Positions 1-5,618 of a stretch of DNA of 16,066 nucleotides are shown here, one piece after another; the stretch's first letter is position 1; every line of letters starts with the position of its first letter. The stretch is from Candidatus Caccousia avistercoris. GTDB lineage: Bacteria; Bacillota; Clostridia; Oscillospirales; Acutalibacteraceae. The notes under the pieces were generated by a model. That model searched no databases. It had not been told where the DNA came from and saw only the letters and a list, made by a program, of their open reading frames with translations. The translations under genes and the position numbers were made by a program. Location of the stretch: contig DVMK01000019.1 in the NCBI GenBank assembly GCA_018715025.1, positions 1-16,066 on the forward strand, read 5' to 3'.

Positions 1-47
1 ATCACAACGGTTATGTCAACTAAATTGGGAAAGAATGAGGAAAAAAC

Positions 48-76
48 TTGCATCATAAGCCTGCAGCGACTACAAT
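48..76 (+). promoter_or_regulatory. Sigma-A promoter of the aldehyde dehydrogenase-sirtuin operon
   Basis: The sequence shows TTGCAT at 48-53, a 17-nt spacer and TACAAT at 71-76, close to the housekeeping consensus TTGACA-N17-TATAAT. Transcription would start near 82-84, giving a leader of about 90 nt before the start codon at 174. It is the only convincing promoter upstream of the first gene. Confidence 0.75.
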
Positions 77-91
77 AGGAAGAAAGAGACG

Positions 92-163
92 CCTCCTTCC
101 GCGCCCGGGGAAACGCTCTGGTTCCTCCTGAATGCGGAAGGGCAACGAAAGGCAAAAAGGAGG
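92..163 (+). promoter_or_regulatory. Leader with inverted repeat and two anti-Shine-Dalgarno elements
   Basis: The leader holds a perfect 8-bp inverted repeat, CCTTCCGC (95-102) and GCGGAAGG (134-141), with a 31-nt loop. CCTCCTT at 92-98 and CCTCCT at 124-129 are each fully complementary to the ribosome binding site AAGGAGG at 157-163. The first anti-Shine-Dalgarno element overlaps the left arm of the hairpin, so hairpin formation and ribosome-site masking would compete. Pairing is seen by eye; a regulatory role is inferred. Confidence 0.4.
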
Positions 164-173
164 TTTTCGCCTT

Positions 174-1544
174 ATGGATCGCTATGAGGACGCCCTGGCG
201 CGCCAGCGGCGTTTTTTCCAGACCGGCGCCACCCTTTCTCTCGGGTTCCGGCTGGCTGCCCTGAAACGCCTGCGGGACGCTATGAAGCGGTATGAACCGC
301 AGCTTTTAAAAGCCCTGCAGGAGGATTTGGGCAAGGCCCCCTTCGAGGCCTATGCCACAGAGCTGGGCGTGGTGTACGAAGAAATTTCAGAGATGCGCAG
401 GAATCTGCGGGACTGGATGCGCCCCCGGGCCGTGAAAAGCCCCCTCGCCCAATTCCCCTCCCGCTGCGCCGTATTTCCCGAGCCTCTGGGCGTTTCCCTG
501 ATCATCTCCCCCTGGAATTACCCGGTACAGCTCACCCTGGCCCCGCTGGCTGCGGCTCTGGCGGCCGGGAACTGCGCCGTGGTGAAGCCCTCCCGCTATG
601 CGGCCAGGACTGCCCTGGTGCTGGATGCGATGCTGCGGGCCGCGTTCCCGCCGTATCTGGTCACGGTGTTCCAGGGCGGCGCCCAGGTGAACACAGCCCT
701 TCTGCAGCTGAAATTCGACCATATTTTCTTTACCGGCAGCCCTGCGGTAGGCCGCGTTGTCATGGAAGCCGCCGCCCGGCATCTAACCCCTGTCACCCTG
801 GAACTGGGCGGCAAAAGCCCCTGCATTGTGGACGAAACCGCCAACCCGGCCCTGGCCGCCCGGCGGATCGCCTGGGGCAAGCTGCTGAACGCGGGACAGA
901 CCTGCGTAGCCCCGGACTACGCCCTGGTGCACGAGAGCGTATTCCCCCGCTTTGTGGAGGAATATATCCGTGCGGTGGGCAGGATGTACGGGGAAGAGCC
1001 TATGAAAAATCCGGAGTACGGAAAAATCATCAACGAGAAGCACATGGAACGGCTGAAGGCCCTTCTCAGCAGCGGCACACCCCTGCTGGGCGGCGTGTAT
1101 TCCGACCGGGAGCGGAAAATCTCCCCCACCCTGCTGACAGATACCGGCTGGGACAGCCCCGTGATGCAGGAGGAAATTTTCGGCCCCATCCTTCCCGTGC
1201 TGCCCTACCGGAATTTTTCCGCCATGCTGGAGCAGCTGAAAGACAAGCCCAGCCCGCTGGCCCTCTACATCTTCAGCGAAAACAGGGAGCACCAGCGGCG
1301 GGCCCTGCGGGAGGTCCGCTTCGGCGGCGGCTGCGTCAACGACGTGGTGGTGCACCTTACCAACCCGCGCATGCCCTTCGGCGGCGTGGGAGAAAGCGGC
1401 ATGGGCGCCTACCACGGGAAGGCCGGGTTCCTGGCCTTCTCCCATGAAAAGGGGATTCTGAAGAAATCCGCCAGGCTGGACCTTCCGGTGCGGTACGCCC
1501 CTTACCACGGCAGGCTGTCCCTGGCCCGCCTGCTGATGCGCTGA
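174..1544 (+). CDS. Aldehyde dehydrogenase, class 3-like (ALDH3/YwdH type)
   Basis: This NAD(P)-dependent enzyme of 456 residues oxidises an aldehyde to a carboxylic acid in the cytoplasm. The Rossmann cofactor part carries PWNYP (residues 113-117, with the oxyanion Asn115) and VKPS (Lys138). FTGSPAVG (186-193) precedes the general base Glu210 in ELGGK. The catalytic Cys244 lies in GQTCVAPDY, and EEIFGP is at 333-338. The short N-terminus and the C-terminal MPFGGVGESGMGAYHG motif fit the ALDH3 branch (fatty or aromatic aldehydes) rather than classical ALDH1/2. The start at 174 is preferred over an in-frame ATG at 132 because AAAAAGGAGG (154-163) sits 10 nt before it and homologues begin there. 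The gene is followed after 16 nt by the sirtuin gene, evidently in one operon. The exact substrate cannot be told from the sequence. Confidence 0.95.
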   Translation: MDRYEDALARQRRFFQTGATLSLGFRLAALKRLRDAMKRYEPQLLKALQEDLGKAPFEAYATELGVVYEEISEMRRNLRDWMRPRAVKSPLAQFPSRCAVFPEPLGVSLIISPWNYPVQLTLAPLAAALAAGNCAVVKPSRYAARTALVLDAMLRAAFPPYLVTVFQGGAQVNTALLQLKFDHIFFTGSPAVGRVVMEAAARHLTPVTLELGGKSPCIVDETANPALAARRIAWGKLLNAGQTCVAPDYALVHESVFPRFVEEYIRAVGRMYGEEPMKNPEYGKIINEKHMERLKALLSSGTPLLGGVYSDRERKISPTLLTDTGWDSPVMQEEIFGPILPVLPYRNFSAMLEQLKDKPSPLALYIFSENREHQRRALREVRFGGGCVNDVVVHLTNPRMPFGGVGESGMGAYHGKAGFLAFSHEKGILKKSARLDLPVRYAPYHGRLSLARLLMR

Positions 1545-1560
1545 AAGGAGGAACGGCCAC

Positions 1561-2283
1561 ATGAACGAAGCGGCAGAGCGGCTGCAGGCCCTGGTGGACG
1601 CCAGCCGCCGCATTGTATTTTTCGGGGGAGCCGGTGTTTCCACAGAAAGCGGAATCCCGGATTTCCGCAGCACCGACGGGCTGTACCACCAGCAGTACAA
1701 ATATCCGCCGGAGCAGATGCTGAGCCACACCATGTACGAAACCCACACCGAGGAATTCTACCAGTTTTACCGGGAGAAAATGCTTTACCCCAACGCCAGG
1801 CCCAACGCCGCCCACCGGAAGCTGGCGGAGCTGGAGCAGGCGGGGAAGCTTTCTGCCGTAGTGACCCAGAACATCGACGGGCTGCACCAGGCGGCGGGAA
1901 GCAGAACCGTTTACGAGCTGCACGGCTCTGTGCTGCGGAACTACTGCCTTCGCTGCCATAAGGAGTATGGGCTGGAGGCCATTCAGAACAGCAGCGGGGT
2001 GCCCCGCTGTTCCTGCGGCGGCGTGATTAAGCCGGACGTGGTGCTGTATGAAGAAAGCCTGGATCAGGCCACCTTGGAAGGGGCGGTGCGGGCCATTTCC
2101 AAGGCGGATATGCTCCTTGTGGCGGGCACGTCCCTGGCTGTGTACCCGGCCAGCGGCCTGATAAACTATTACAGCGGGAACCGCCTTGTGGTGATCAACC
2201 GCAGCTCCACCCCCATGGACAGCCGTGCGGATCTGGTCATTACCGGCAGCGTGGGCGAAGTGCTGGAACAGATTCGGGCGTGA
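1561..2283 (+). CDS. Sirtuin: NAD-dependent protein lysine deacylase (Sir2/CobB family)
   Basis: This enzyme removes acetyl or other acyl groups from protein lysines, consuming NAD+ and releasing nicotinamide and O-acyl-ADP-ribose. All family motifs are intact in 240 residues: GAGVS (23-27) with GIPDFR (31-36) for NAD binding, TQNID (102-106), the catalytic His121 in ELHGS, a structural zinc site of Cys129, Cys132, Cys150 and Cys152, and GTS (189-191) plus VINR (211-214) in the Rossmann fold. The length matches bacterial CobB/Sir2Tm proteins. The Ala-Tyr-Arg set that marks desuccinylases is not evident, so deacetylation is the default reading. AAAGGAGG (1544-1551) overlaps the stop codon of the aldehyde dehydrogenase and lies 9 nt before ATG, indicating co-transcription. 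Both products use NAD+; a functional tie is inference only. Confidence 0.95.
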   Translation: MNEAAERLQALVDASRRIVFFGGAGVSTESGIPDFRSTDGLYHQQYKYPPEQMLSHTMYETHTEEFYQFYREKMLYPNARPNAAHRKLAELEQAGKLSAVVTQNIDGLHQAAGSRTVYELHGSVLRNYCLRCHKEYGLEAIQNSSGVPRCSCGGVIKPDVVLYEESLDQATLEGAVRAISKADMLLVAGTSLAVYPASGLINYYSGNRLVVINRSSTPMDSRADLVITGSVGEVLEQIRA

Positions 2284-2382
2284 CCCGAATCCTTCCCTGC
2301 AGGCAGAAAAAACGGGCGTTATTCTGGAAACGGAAATTTGACAGCTTCCCCGCCCTTTCGGAAGCAAAGAAAAACAGCGGCA

Positions 2383-2422
2383 AAAAATCCCTCTGCGCCG
2401 GTTCTGGCGCAGAGGGATTTTT
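2383..2422. terminator. Bidirectional intrinsic terminator between convergent operons
   Basis: A perfect 17-bp inverted repeat (2383-2399 and 2406-2422) encloses a 6-nt loop, with A-rich sequence on the left and T-rich on the right. Read rightwards it ends the sirtuin transcript with a T-run; read leftwards it ends the lipoprotein transcript equally well. The rest of the 155-nt spacer shows nothing else. Confidence 0.92.
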
Positions 2423-2438
2423 CGGTTCCGGCATTCGC

Positions 2439-2903
2439 TTATGCGAACGCTTCCTCGTAAATTTTTTCCAGCTCCTCGTGCTGGGGCGAGACAATCATGC
2501 TCACATAGCTGCCCCGCTGCTCCACGCTGCACGCCTGCAGCATGGCGAATTCCTCGGGCTGGTAATCCTTCATGGTGTTTTCCTTTTGCCGGTAGCGCTC
2601 GTCCATTTTTTCCTTCAGGGCGGCGGCGGCCTGGCTGTCGGTTCCCTCCAGCAGGACGATCTCGTCCCCCTTCAGGCCGGTGGAGTCGATGTAGACGGCA
2701 AACTGCTTCACCTGGCTGGCGTCAATGCCGTACTGGGGCATCAAATCCTCCTGGGACAAATCCATCATTTCCGTGTTTTCCAGCACGGCCTTCATGTCGT
2801 CCATCACCTGGTTCAGGTCGGCGCTTCCCGTTTCCCCGCCGCTGCACCCTGCCAGGGCCAGCAACAGCAGGACGGACGCCGCCCATGCGGCTACTTTTTT
2901 CAT
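2439..2903 (-). CDS. DUF4358 domain lipoprotein
   Basis: A secreted lipoprotein of 154 residues with no known biochemical activity. Residues 1-20 form a lipoprotein signal: MKK, a hydrophobic stretch, then the lipobox LALAGC with Cys20 as the lipidated residue. Residues about 27-152 match the DUF4358 pattern as I know it: a helical start, a YGI motif (58-60), an alternating strand ending in VYIDSTG, then EIVLLEG, a long charged helix with KEKMDERYRQKE, and a final YVSMIVSP strand. The start at 2903 is chosen because the lipoprotein signal begins there and GGAAGGAG lies 8 nt upstream; a longer frame starting at 2972 would add 23 Arg-rich residues and bury the signal. It follows the SGNH lipoprotein by 65 nt in the same direction, so the two are probably co-transcribed. 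From memory, DUF4358 proteins in Clostridia often neighbour MBOAT or SGNH acylation genes. Confidence 0.85.
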   Translation of the reverse strand: MKKVAAWAASVLLLLALAGCSGGETGSADLNQVMDDMKAVLENTEMMDLSQEDLMPQYGIDASQVKQFAVYIDSTGLKGDEIVLLEGTDSQAAAALKEKMDERYRQKENTMKDYQPEEFAMLQACSVEQRGSYVSMIVSPQHEELEKIYEEAFA

Positions 2904-2968
2904 TCTGGCTGCTCCTTCCCTTGCCCCGCGCCGCCAGCGCTTTCCTGGCCTGCGCAGGGGTTGAAATA

Positions 2969-3898
2969 TCACGCTTGAGGCGTATGGGTGTAAAGATAAT
3001 CAATCCAAATCCGGCATCCCTCGTCCGTAAAATGGATGCCCATATCGTCCGGGTCGCTGCAGTAGGCGGCGTTCAGGTTCCCTTCCCCGTCCTGCACGGC
3101 AGAGCACACATCCACCAGGTACCAGCCGTTCTTCTGGCACAGCTCTGCCAGCTTGTCGTTGTACAGGCGCAGGTTGGAGTTGTTCAGCTTGTTCGTCTCA
3201 ATATTTTTCGCCTTTGTCAGGGGAGTGGCCGTCTGGATGAAAATTTCCGCATCCGGCGTTTTTTCCAGAATCCCCTGCAGCAGGGTTTCCATGTTGGCCG
3301 CAGCCCCGTCCACGCCGTACACCGCCAGGTCGTTCATGCCCAGCATGATGTACACCTTTTTCGCCCCGGACTTGGCCACCGCATCGGCCAGCGACAGCTT
3401 TTCCCCGTTGTACAGGGGGTGAATGGAGCTGTCAGAGACGGGCTGCAGGGCGTTCCCGCTGCCCATGCTGCCCGCTGTGAGGAATTGGGCCGTCCCCAGC
3501 AGGCCGGGCTCCTCCTTCCTGTGCTGGGTGGTGTACAGGTTCAGCTTCAGGCTGACGGAATCGCCGATAAAAACGGCATCGTCAAAATACGAATCCTCCG
3601 CCCGGGCCGACTCAGGCAGCGCCGTTTCTGAAACAGACGCCGAAGCAGAGACGGCGCCGCCCCCGGAGGAAGCCGTTTCAGATGCTTCAGAGGAAGAGGG
3701 GGCTTCGGCAGAAGAAGCCGGGGCGGAAGCCTCCTGCCCCGAGGAAGCGGGCGGTTCCTCCCCGGAGGAGACCGGCTGGGAGGAAGCGGAAGAAGAGGCC
3801 TGCGCCGCAGAAGAAGCCGCCTCTGGCTGGGACCGCTGGCCGCAGGCGCTCAGCAGCAGAAGCGAAGCCAGCAGCAGGGCCATTACATTCTTTTTCAT
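2969..3898 (-). CDS. SGNH/GDSL-like hydrolase lipoprotein
   Basis: A lipoprotein of 309 residues, probably an extracellular esterase or acyl-carbohydrate hydrolase. The signal peptide ends in the lipobox LLSAC (Cys19). Residues about 22-100 are a low-complexity Ser/Ala/Glu/Pro tether that would carry the domain through the wall. The catalytic domain runs from about 104 to 305: block I is FIGDSVS with Ser114, GMND (187-190) supplies the block III Asn, and GIHFTDEG (287-294) supplies His289. The usual Asp three residues before that His is Met286; Asp285 and Asp284 lie just before it, so the triad spacing is slightly unusual. ATG at 3898 has AAAGGAAAGG upstream. It heads a two-gene operon with the DUF4358 lipoprotein from the promoter at 4095-4123. 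The substrate is unknown; acetylated wall sugars are a guess. Confidence 0.85.
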   Translation of the reverse strand: MKKNVMALLLASLLLLSACGQRSQPEAASSAAQASSSASSQPVSSGEEPPASSGQEASAPASSAEAPSSSEASETASSGGGAVSASASVSETALPESARAEDSYFDDAVFIGDSVSLKLNLYTTQHRKEEPGLLGTAQFLTAGSMGSGNALQPVSDSSIHPLYNGEKLSLADAVAKSGAKKVYIMLGMNDLAVYGVDGAAANMETLLQGILEKTPDAEIFIQTATPLTKAKNIETNKLNNSNLRLYNDKLAELCQKNGWYLVDVCSAVQDGEGNLNAAYCSDPDDMGIHFTDEGCRIWIDYLYTHTPQA

Positions 3899-3965
3899 AG
3901 GGATTTTCCTTTCCTTTGCACACAGATAGACACACAGCCGCTTCCCCGGCGGGAGGGCGGCGCAT

Positions 3966-3985
3966 TTTGTCAGACTTTGTCAGAC
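3966..3985 (-). repeat. Tandem 10-bp direct repeat in lipoprotein leader
   Basis: TTTGTCAGAC occurs twice head to tail (3966-3975 and 3976-3985); on the transcribed strand it reads GTCTGACAAA twice. It lies about 70-90 nt before the SGNH gene start, downstream of the promoter. The repeat is exact; its function is unknown. Confidence 0.7.
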
Positions 3986-4001
3986 ACGTTCAGGATACCA
4001 C

Positions 4002-4027
4002 GCCTGCGGCGGGCAGATCGCGCAGGC
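4002..4027 (-). other. Hairpin in lipoprotein operon leader
   Basis: GCCTGCG (4002-4008) and CGCAGGC (4021-4027) form a perfect 7-bp stem with a 12-nt loop. No T-run follows on the transcribed strand, so it is not a terminator; it may stabilise or fold the leader RNA. Confidence 0.45.
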
Positions 4028-4094
4028 TTCTGCCGTCGCAGGGCAAGGAAGCCTTCCCAGACGGAAAAGCCCGCGGCGCAACCGTTCGCGGGTA

Positions 4095-4123
4095 ATTATA
4101 TTATACCAGGGGAAAACTGGCAA
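4095..4123 (-). promoter_or_regulatory. Sigma-A promoter of the SGNH-DUF4358 lipoprotein operon
   Basis: On the - strand, TTGCCA (4123-4118), a 17-nt spacer and TATAAT (4100-4095) form a near-consensus promoter. A second overlapping TATAAT (4105-4100) is preceded by TGG, an extended -10 element. Transcription would start near 4088, leaving a leader of about 190 nt. Confidence 0.82.
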
Positions 4124-4128
4124 GGAAA

Positions 4129-4165
4129 GTTACAAAACTGCCACAACCGTTACAGACCGGTTAAG
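4129..4165. promoter_or_regulatory. Phased GTTACA-like direct repeats just upstream of a promoter
   Basis: GTTACA at 4129-4134 and GCCACA at 4140-4145 are 11 bp apart; GTTACA at 4149-4154 and GTTAAG at 4160-4165 are again 11 bp apart. The first unit lies 5 bp upstream of the -35 element at 4118-4123. Pairs of hexamers spaced 11 bp resemble boxes bound by OmpR/PhoB-family response regulators, for example TTAACA-type PhoP boxes. The identity of the regulator is not known. Confidence 0.35.
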
Positions 4166-4207
4166 TCTTCCTTCCCAGTATTCCCCGCAGAAAGGGAAAT
4201 CATGCGG

Positions 4208-4246
4208 AAAAACAGCGGAAGCCCGGCCTCTGCAGGAAGCCGGGCT
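4208..4246 (-). terminator. Terminator of the dcw cluster after ftsZ
   Basis: Read on the - strand, AGCCCGGC (4246-4239), an 11-nt loop and GCCGGGCT (4227-4220) form a perfect GC-rich 8-bp stem. TCCGCTG and then five T (4212-4208) follow. The T-run is displaced by 7 nt, so termination may be partial, but the position after the ftsZ stop fits. Confidence 0.65.
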
Positions 4247-4248
4247 GA

Positions 4249-4268
4249 GACAAGCGGAAGGGCTTGTC
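4249..4268 (-). other. Hairpin directly after the ftsZ stop codon
   Basis: GACAAGC (4249-4255) and GCTTGTC (4262-4268) form a perfect 7-bp stem with a 6-nt loop, starting 1 nt after the ftsZ stop. With the terminator stem at 4220-4246 it makes a tandem hairpin that may protect the 3' end of the ftsZ message. Confidence 0.55.
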
Positions 4269-4269
4269 C

Positions 4270-5391
4270 TTATTTCTTGTTGAAGATGGACATGATGTCC
4301 ACAAAATCGCTGTCGTCCACCACCGGGTTGCTGTCCAGGGAAGGGGCAGGCTCCCGGGTGTTGGCGTATGTGGGGGAAGACGCCTTGGCGGGCTCTTCCT
4401 TCCGGGCCGGGGCCGCGGCCGCCGTGCCGTCGTGGGTGGGGAACCCGGTGGCGATCACGGTGACGCTCATTTCGTCCTCCATGGTTTCGTCAAACGCGGC
4501 GCCCCAGATGATGTTGGCGTCCTCATGGGCCTGGGTGGTAATCATGGAGGAGGCCGTCTCGATTTCTTCCAGCCCGATGTCGGGGGAAGAGGTAATGTTG
4601 ATGATAACGCCCTTCGCGCCGTTGATGGCAGTTTCCAGCAGCGGGCTGGAAATCGCCATGTTGGCGGCCACCTCGGCCTTGTCCTTGCCGGAAGCATGGC
4701 CCACGCCCATGTGGGCGTAGCCAGCATCCTTCATTACGGCGGTCACGTCGGCAAAATCCAGGTTTACCAGGCCGGGCAGCTTAATCAGGTCAGAAATGCT
4801 CTGCACGCCCTGGCGCAGCACATCGTCTGCCACCGAGAAAGCGTTCAGCAGGGTAATCTTCTGCTCGCTTACCAGCTTCAGCCGCTCGTTGGGAATTACC
4901 ACCAGGGAGTCCACATGCTCCCGCAGGGCGCAGATGCCGCCCTCGGCCTGCTCCATGCGGCGCTTGCCCTCAAACAGGAAGGGCTTTGTCACGATGCCCA
5001 CGGTGAGGATGCCCATGTCGCGGGCAATTTCAGCCACAATCGGAGCCGCCCCGGTACCGGTGCCGCCGCCCATGCCGGCGGTGATGAACACCATGTCGCT
5101 GCCCCGGATGGCGGCGGCAATAGCCTCGCGGCTTTCTTCGCCGGCCTTCTGGCCCACCTCGGGCTTGGAACCGGCCCCCTTGCCGTGGGTCACCTTTTCC
5201 CCAATCTGGATCTTCTGCGTCGCCTTGGAGCGCACCAGGGCCTGCTTGTCCGTGTTGACGGTGATGAATTCCATCCCCTTTGCGCCCATCGTCACCATGC
5301 GGTCAATGGCGTTCCCACCGCCGCCGCCTACGCCGATGACTTTTATCACTACACCGTTGTTGTCGAAATCGTTGTCAATTTCAAAAGACAT
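4270..5391 (-). CDS. ftsZ: Cell division protein FtsZ
   Basis: The tubulin-like GTPase polymerises at mid-cell to form the Z-ring and recruit the divisome. The 373 residues include GVGGGGGNAIDRM (20-32), the GTP signature GGGTGTG (108-114), and the T7 loop NLDFADV (210-216) that completes the active site of the next subunit. The globular part ends near 316. A short Ala/Pro/Glu-rich linker (about 317-358) follows, then the tail DDSDFVDIMSIFNKK (359-373). That tail differs from the usual D-[IV]-P-x-F-[LI]-[RK] peptide that binds FtsA, SepF and other partners. ATG at 5391 has AAAAGGGG about 11 nt upstream. It is the last gene of the cluster, 227 nt after ftsQ, and has its own promoter at 5482-5510. 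No ftsA lies beside it. Confidence 0.98.
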   Translation of the reverse strand: MSFEIDNDFDNNGVVIKVIGVGGGGGNAIDRMVTMGAKGMEFITVNTDKQALVRSKATQKIQIGEKVTHGKGAGSKPEVGQKAGEESREAIAAAIRGSDMVFITAGMGGGTGTGAAPIVAEIARDMGILTVGIVTKPFLFEGKRRMEQAEGGICALREHVDSLVVIPNERLKLVSEQKITLLNAFSVADDVLRQGVQSISDLIKLPGLVNLDFADVTAVMKDAGYAHMGVGHASGKDKAEVAANMAISSPLLETAINGAKGVIINITSSPDIGLEEIETASSMITTQAHEDANIIWGAAFDETMEDEMSVTVIATGFPTHDGTAAAAPARKEEPAKASSPTYANTREPAPSLDSNPVVDDSDFVDIMSIFNKK

Positions 5392-5422
5392 ATCGCCCGC
5401 GTCCCCTTTTCTGTATTTTCAC

Positions 5423-5439
5423 GCAGGGTACCGCCCTGC
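5423..5439 (-). other. Hairpin in ftsZ leader
   Basis: GCAGGG (5423-5428) and CCCTGC (5434-5439) form a perfect 6-bp stem with a 5-nt loop, 31 nt before the ftsZ start and upstream of its ribosome binding site. No T-run follows on the - strand, so it is more likely a leader stem than a terminator. Confidence 0.45.
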
Positions 5440-5481
5440 CGCAGCATTTGTCGTTTCCTAACAGATAACCATAATAATATT

Positions 5482-5510
5482 ACTGTACCATGTTTTACCG
5501 ATAATTTCAA
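5482..5510 (-). promoter_or_regulatory. Sigma-A promoter dedicated to ftsZ
   Basis: On the - strand TTGAAA (5510-5505), a 17-nt spacer and TACAGT (5487-5482) lie in an AT-rich island between ftsQ and ftsZ; TGG directly before the -10 gives an extended -10 element. Transcription would start near 5475, a leader of about 84 nt. This would allow ftsZ to be expressed apart from the upstream cell wall genes. Confidence 0.75.
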
Positions 5511-5618
5511 TAAAGAAATTTGAAATCGGAAAAATTTTCCTTCTCTTCCATTTCCATACACATATTGCCGGAATCTCTGTCTCCCATTCCCTGATTGGAA
5601 GAACCCGCGGGCGGGCTC

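Larger units (their letters stand above)
3899..4269. other. Gene-free interval between ftsZ and the lipoprotein operon
   Basis: These 371 bases contain no supported gene. From right to left they hold the hairpins and terminator that end the dcw cluster (4208-4268), GTTACA-like direct repeats (4129-4165), the lipoprotein promoter (4095-4123), and a leader of about 190 nt with a 7-bp hairpin (4002-4008 with 4021-4027) and a tandem 10-bp repeat (3966-3985). Long frames crossing the interval have no ribosome binding site. Confidence 0.8.

Noticed and set aside
132..173. Upstream ATG at 132 as start of the aldehyde dehydrogenase
   Set aside because: No ribosome site before it, while AAAAAGGAGG lies 10 nt before ATG 174, where the family's N-terminus begins.
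783..2532. Long - strand frames opposite the aldehyde dehydrogenase and sirtuin genes
   Set aside because: They overlap two clearly conserved genes and cross the terminator; no family match in the translation.
2904..2972. Longer start for the DUF4358 protein
   Set aside because: It would add 23 Arg-rich residues ahead of a perfect lipoprotein signal; GGAAGGAG favours 2903.
4264..5523. A 419-codon open frame on the + strand opposite ftsZ
   Set aside because: It mirrors ftsZ and is a codon-bias shadow: Gly/His-rich, no start signal, no family resemblance.
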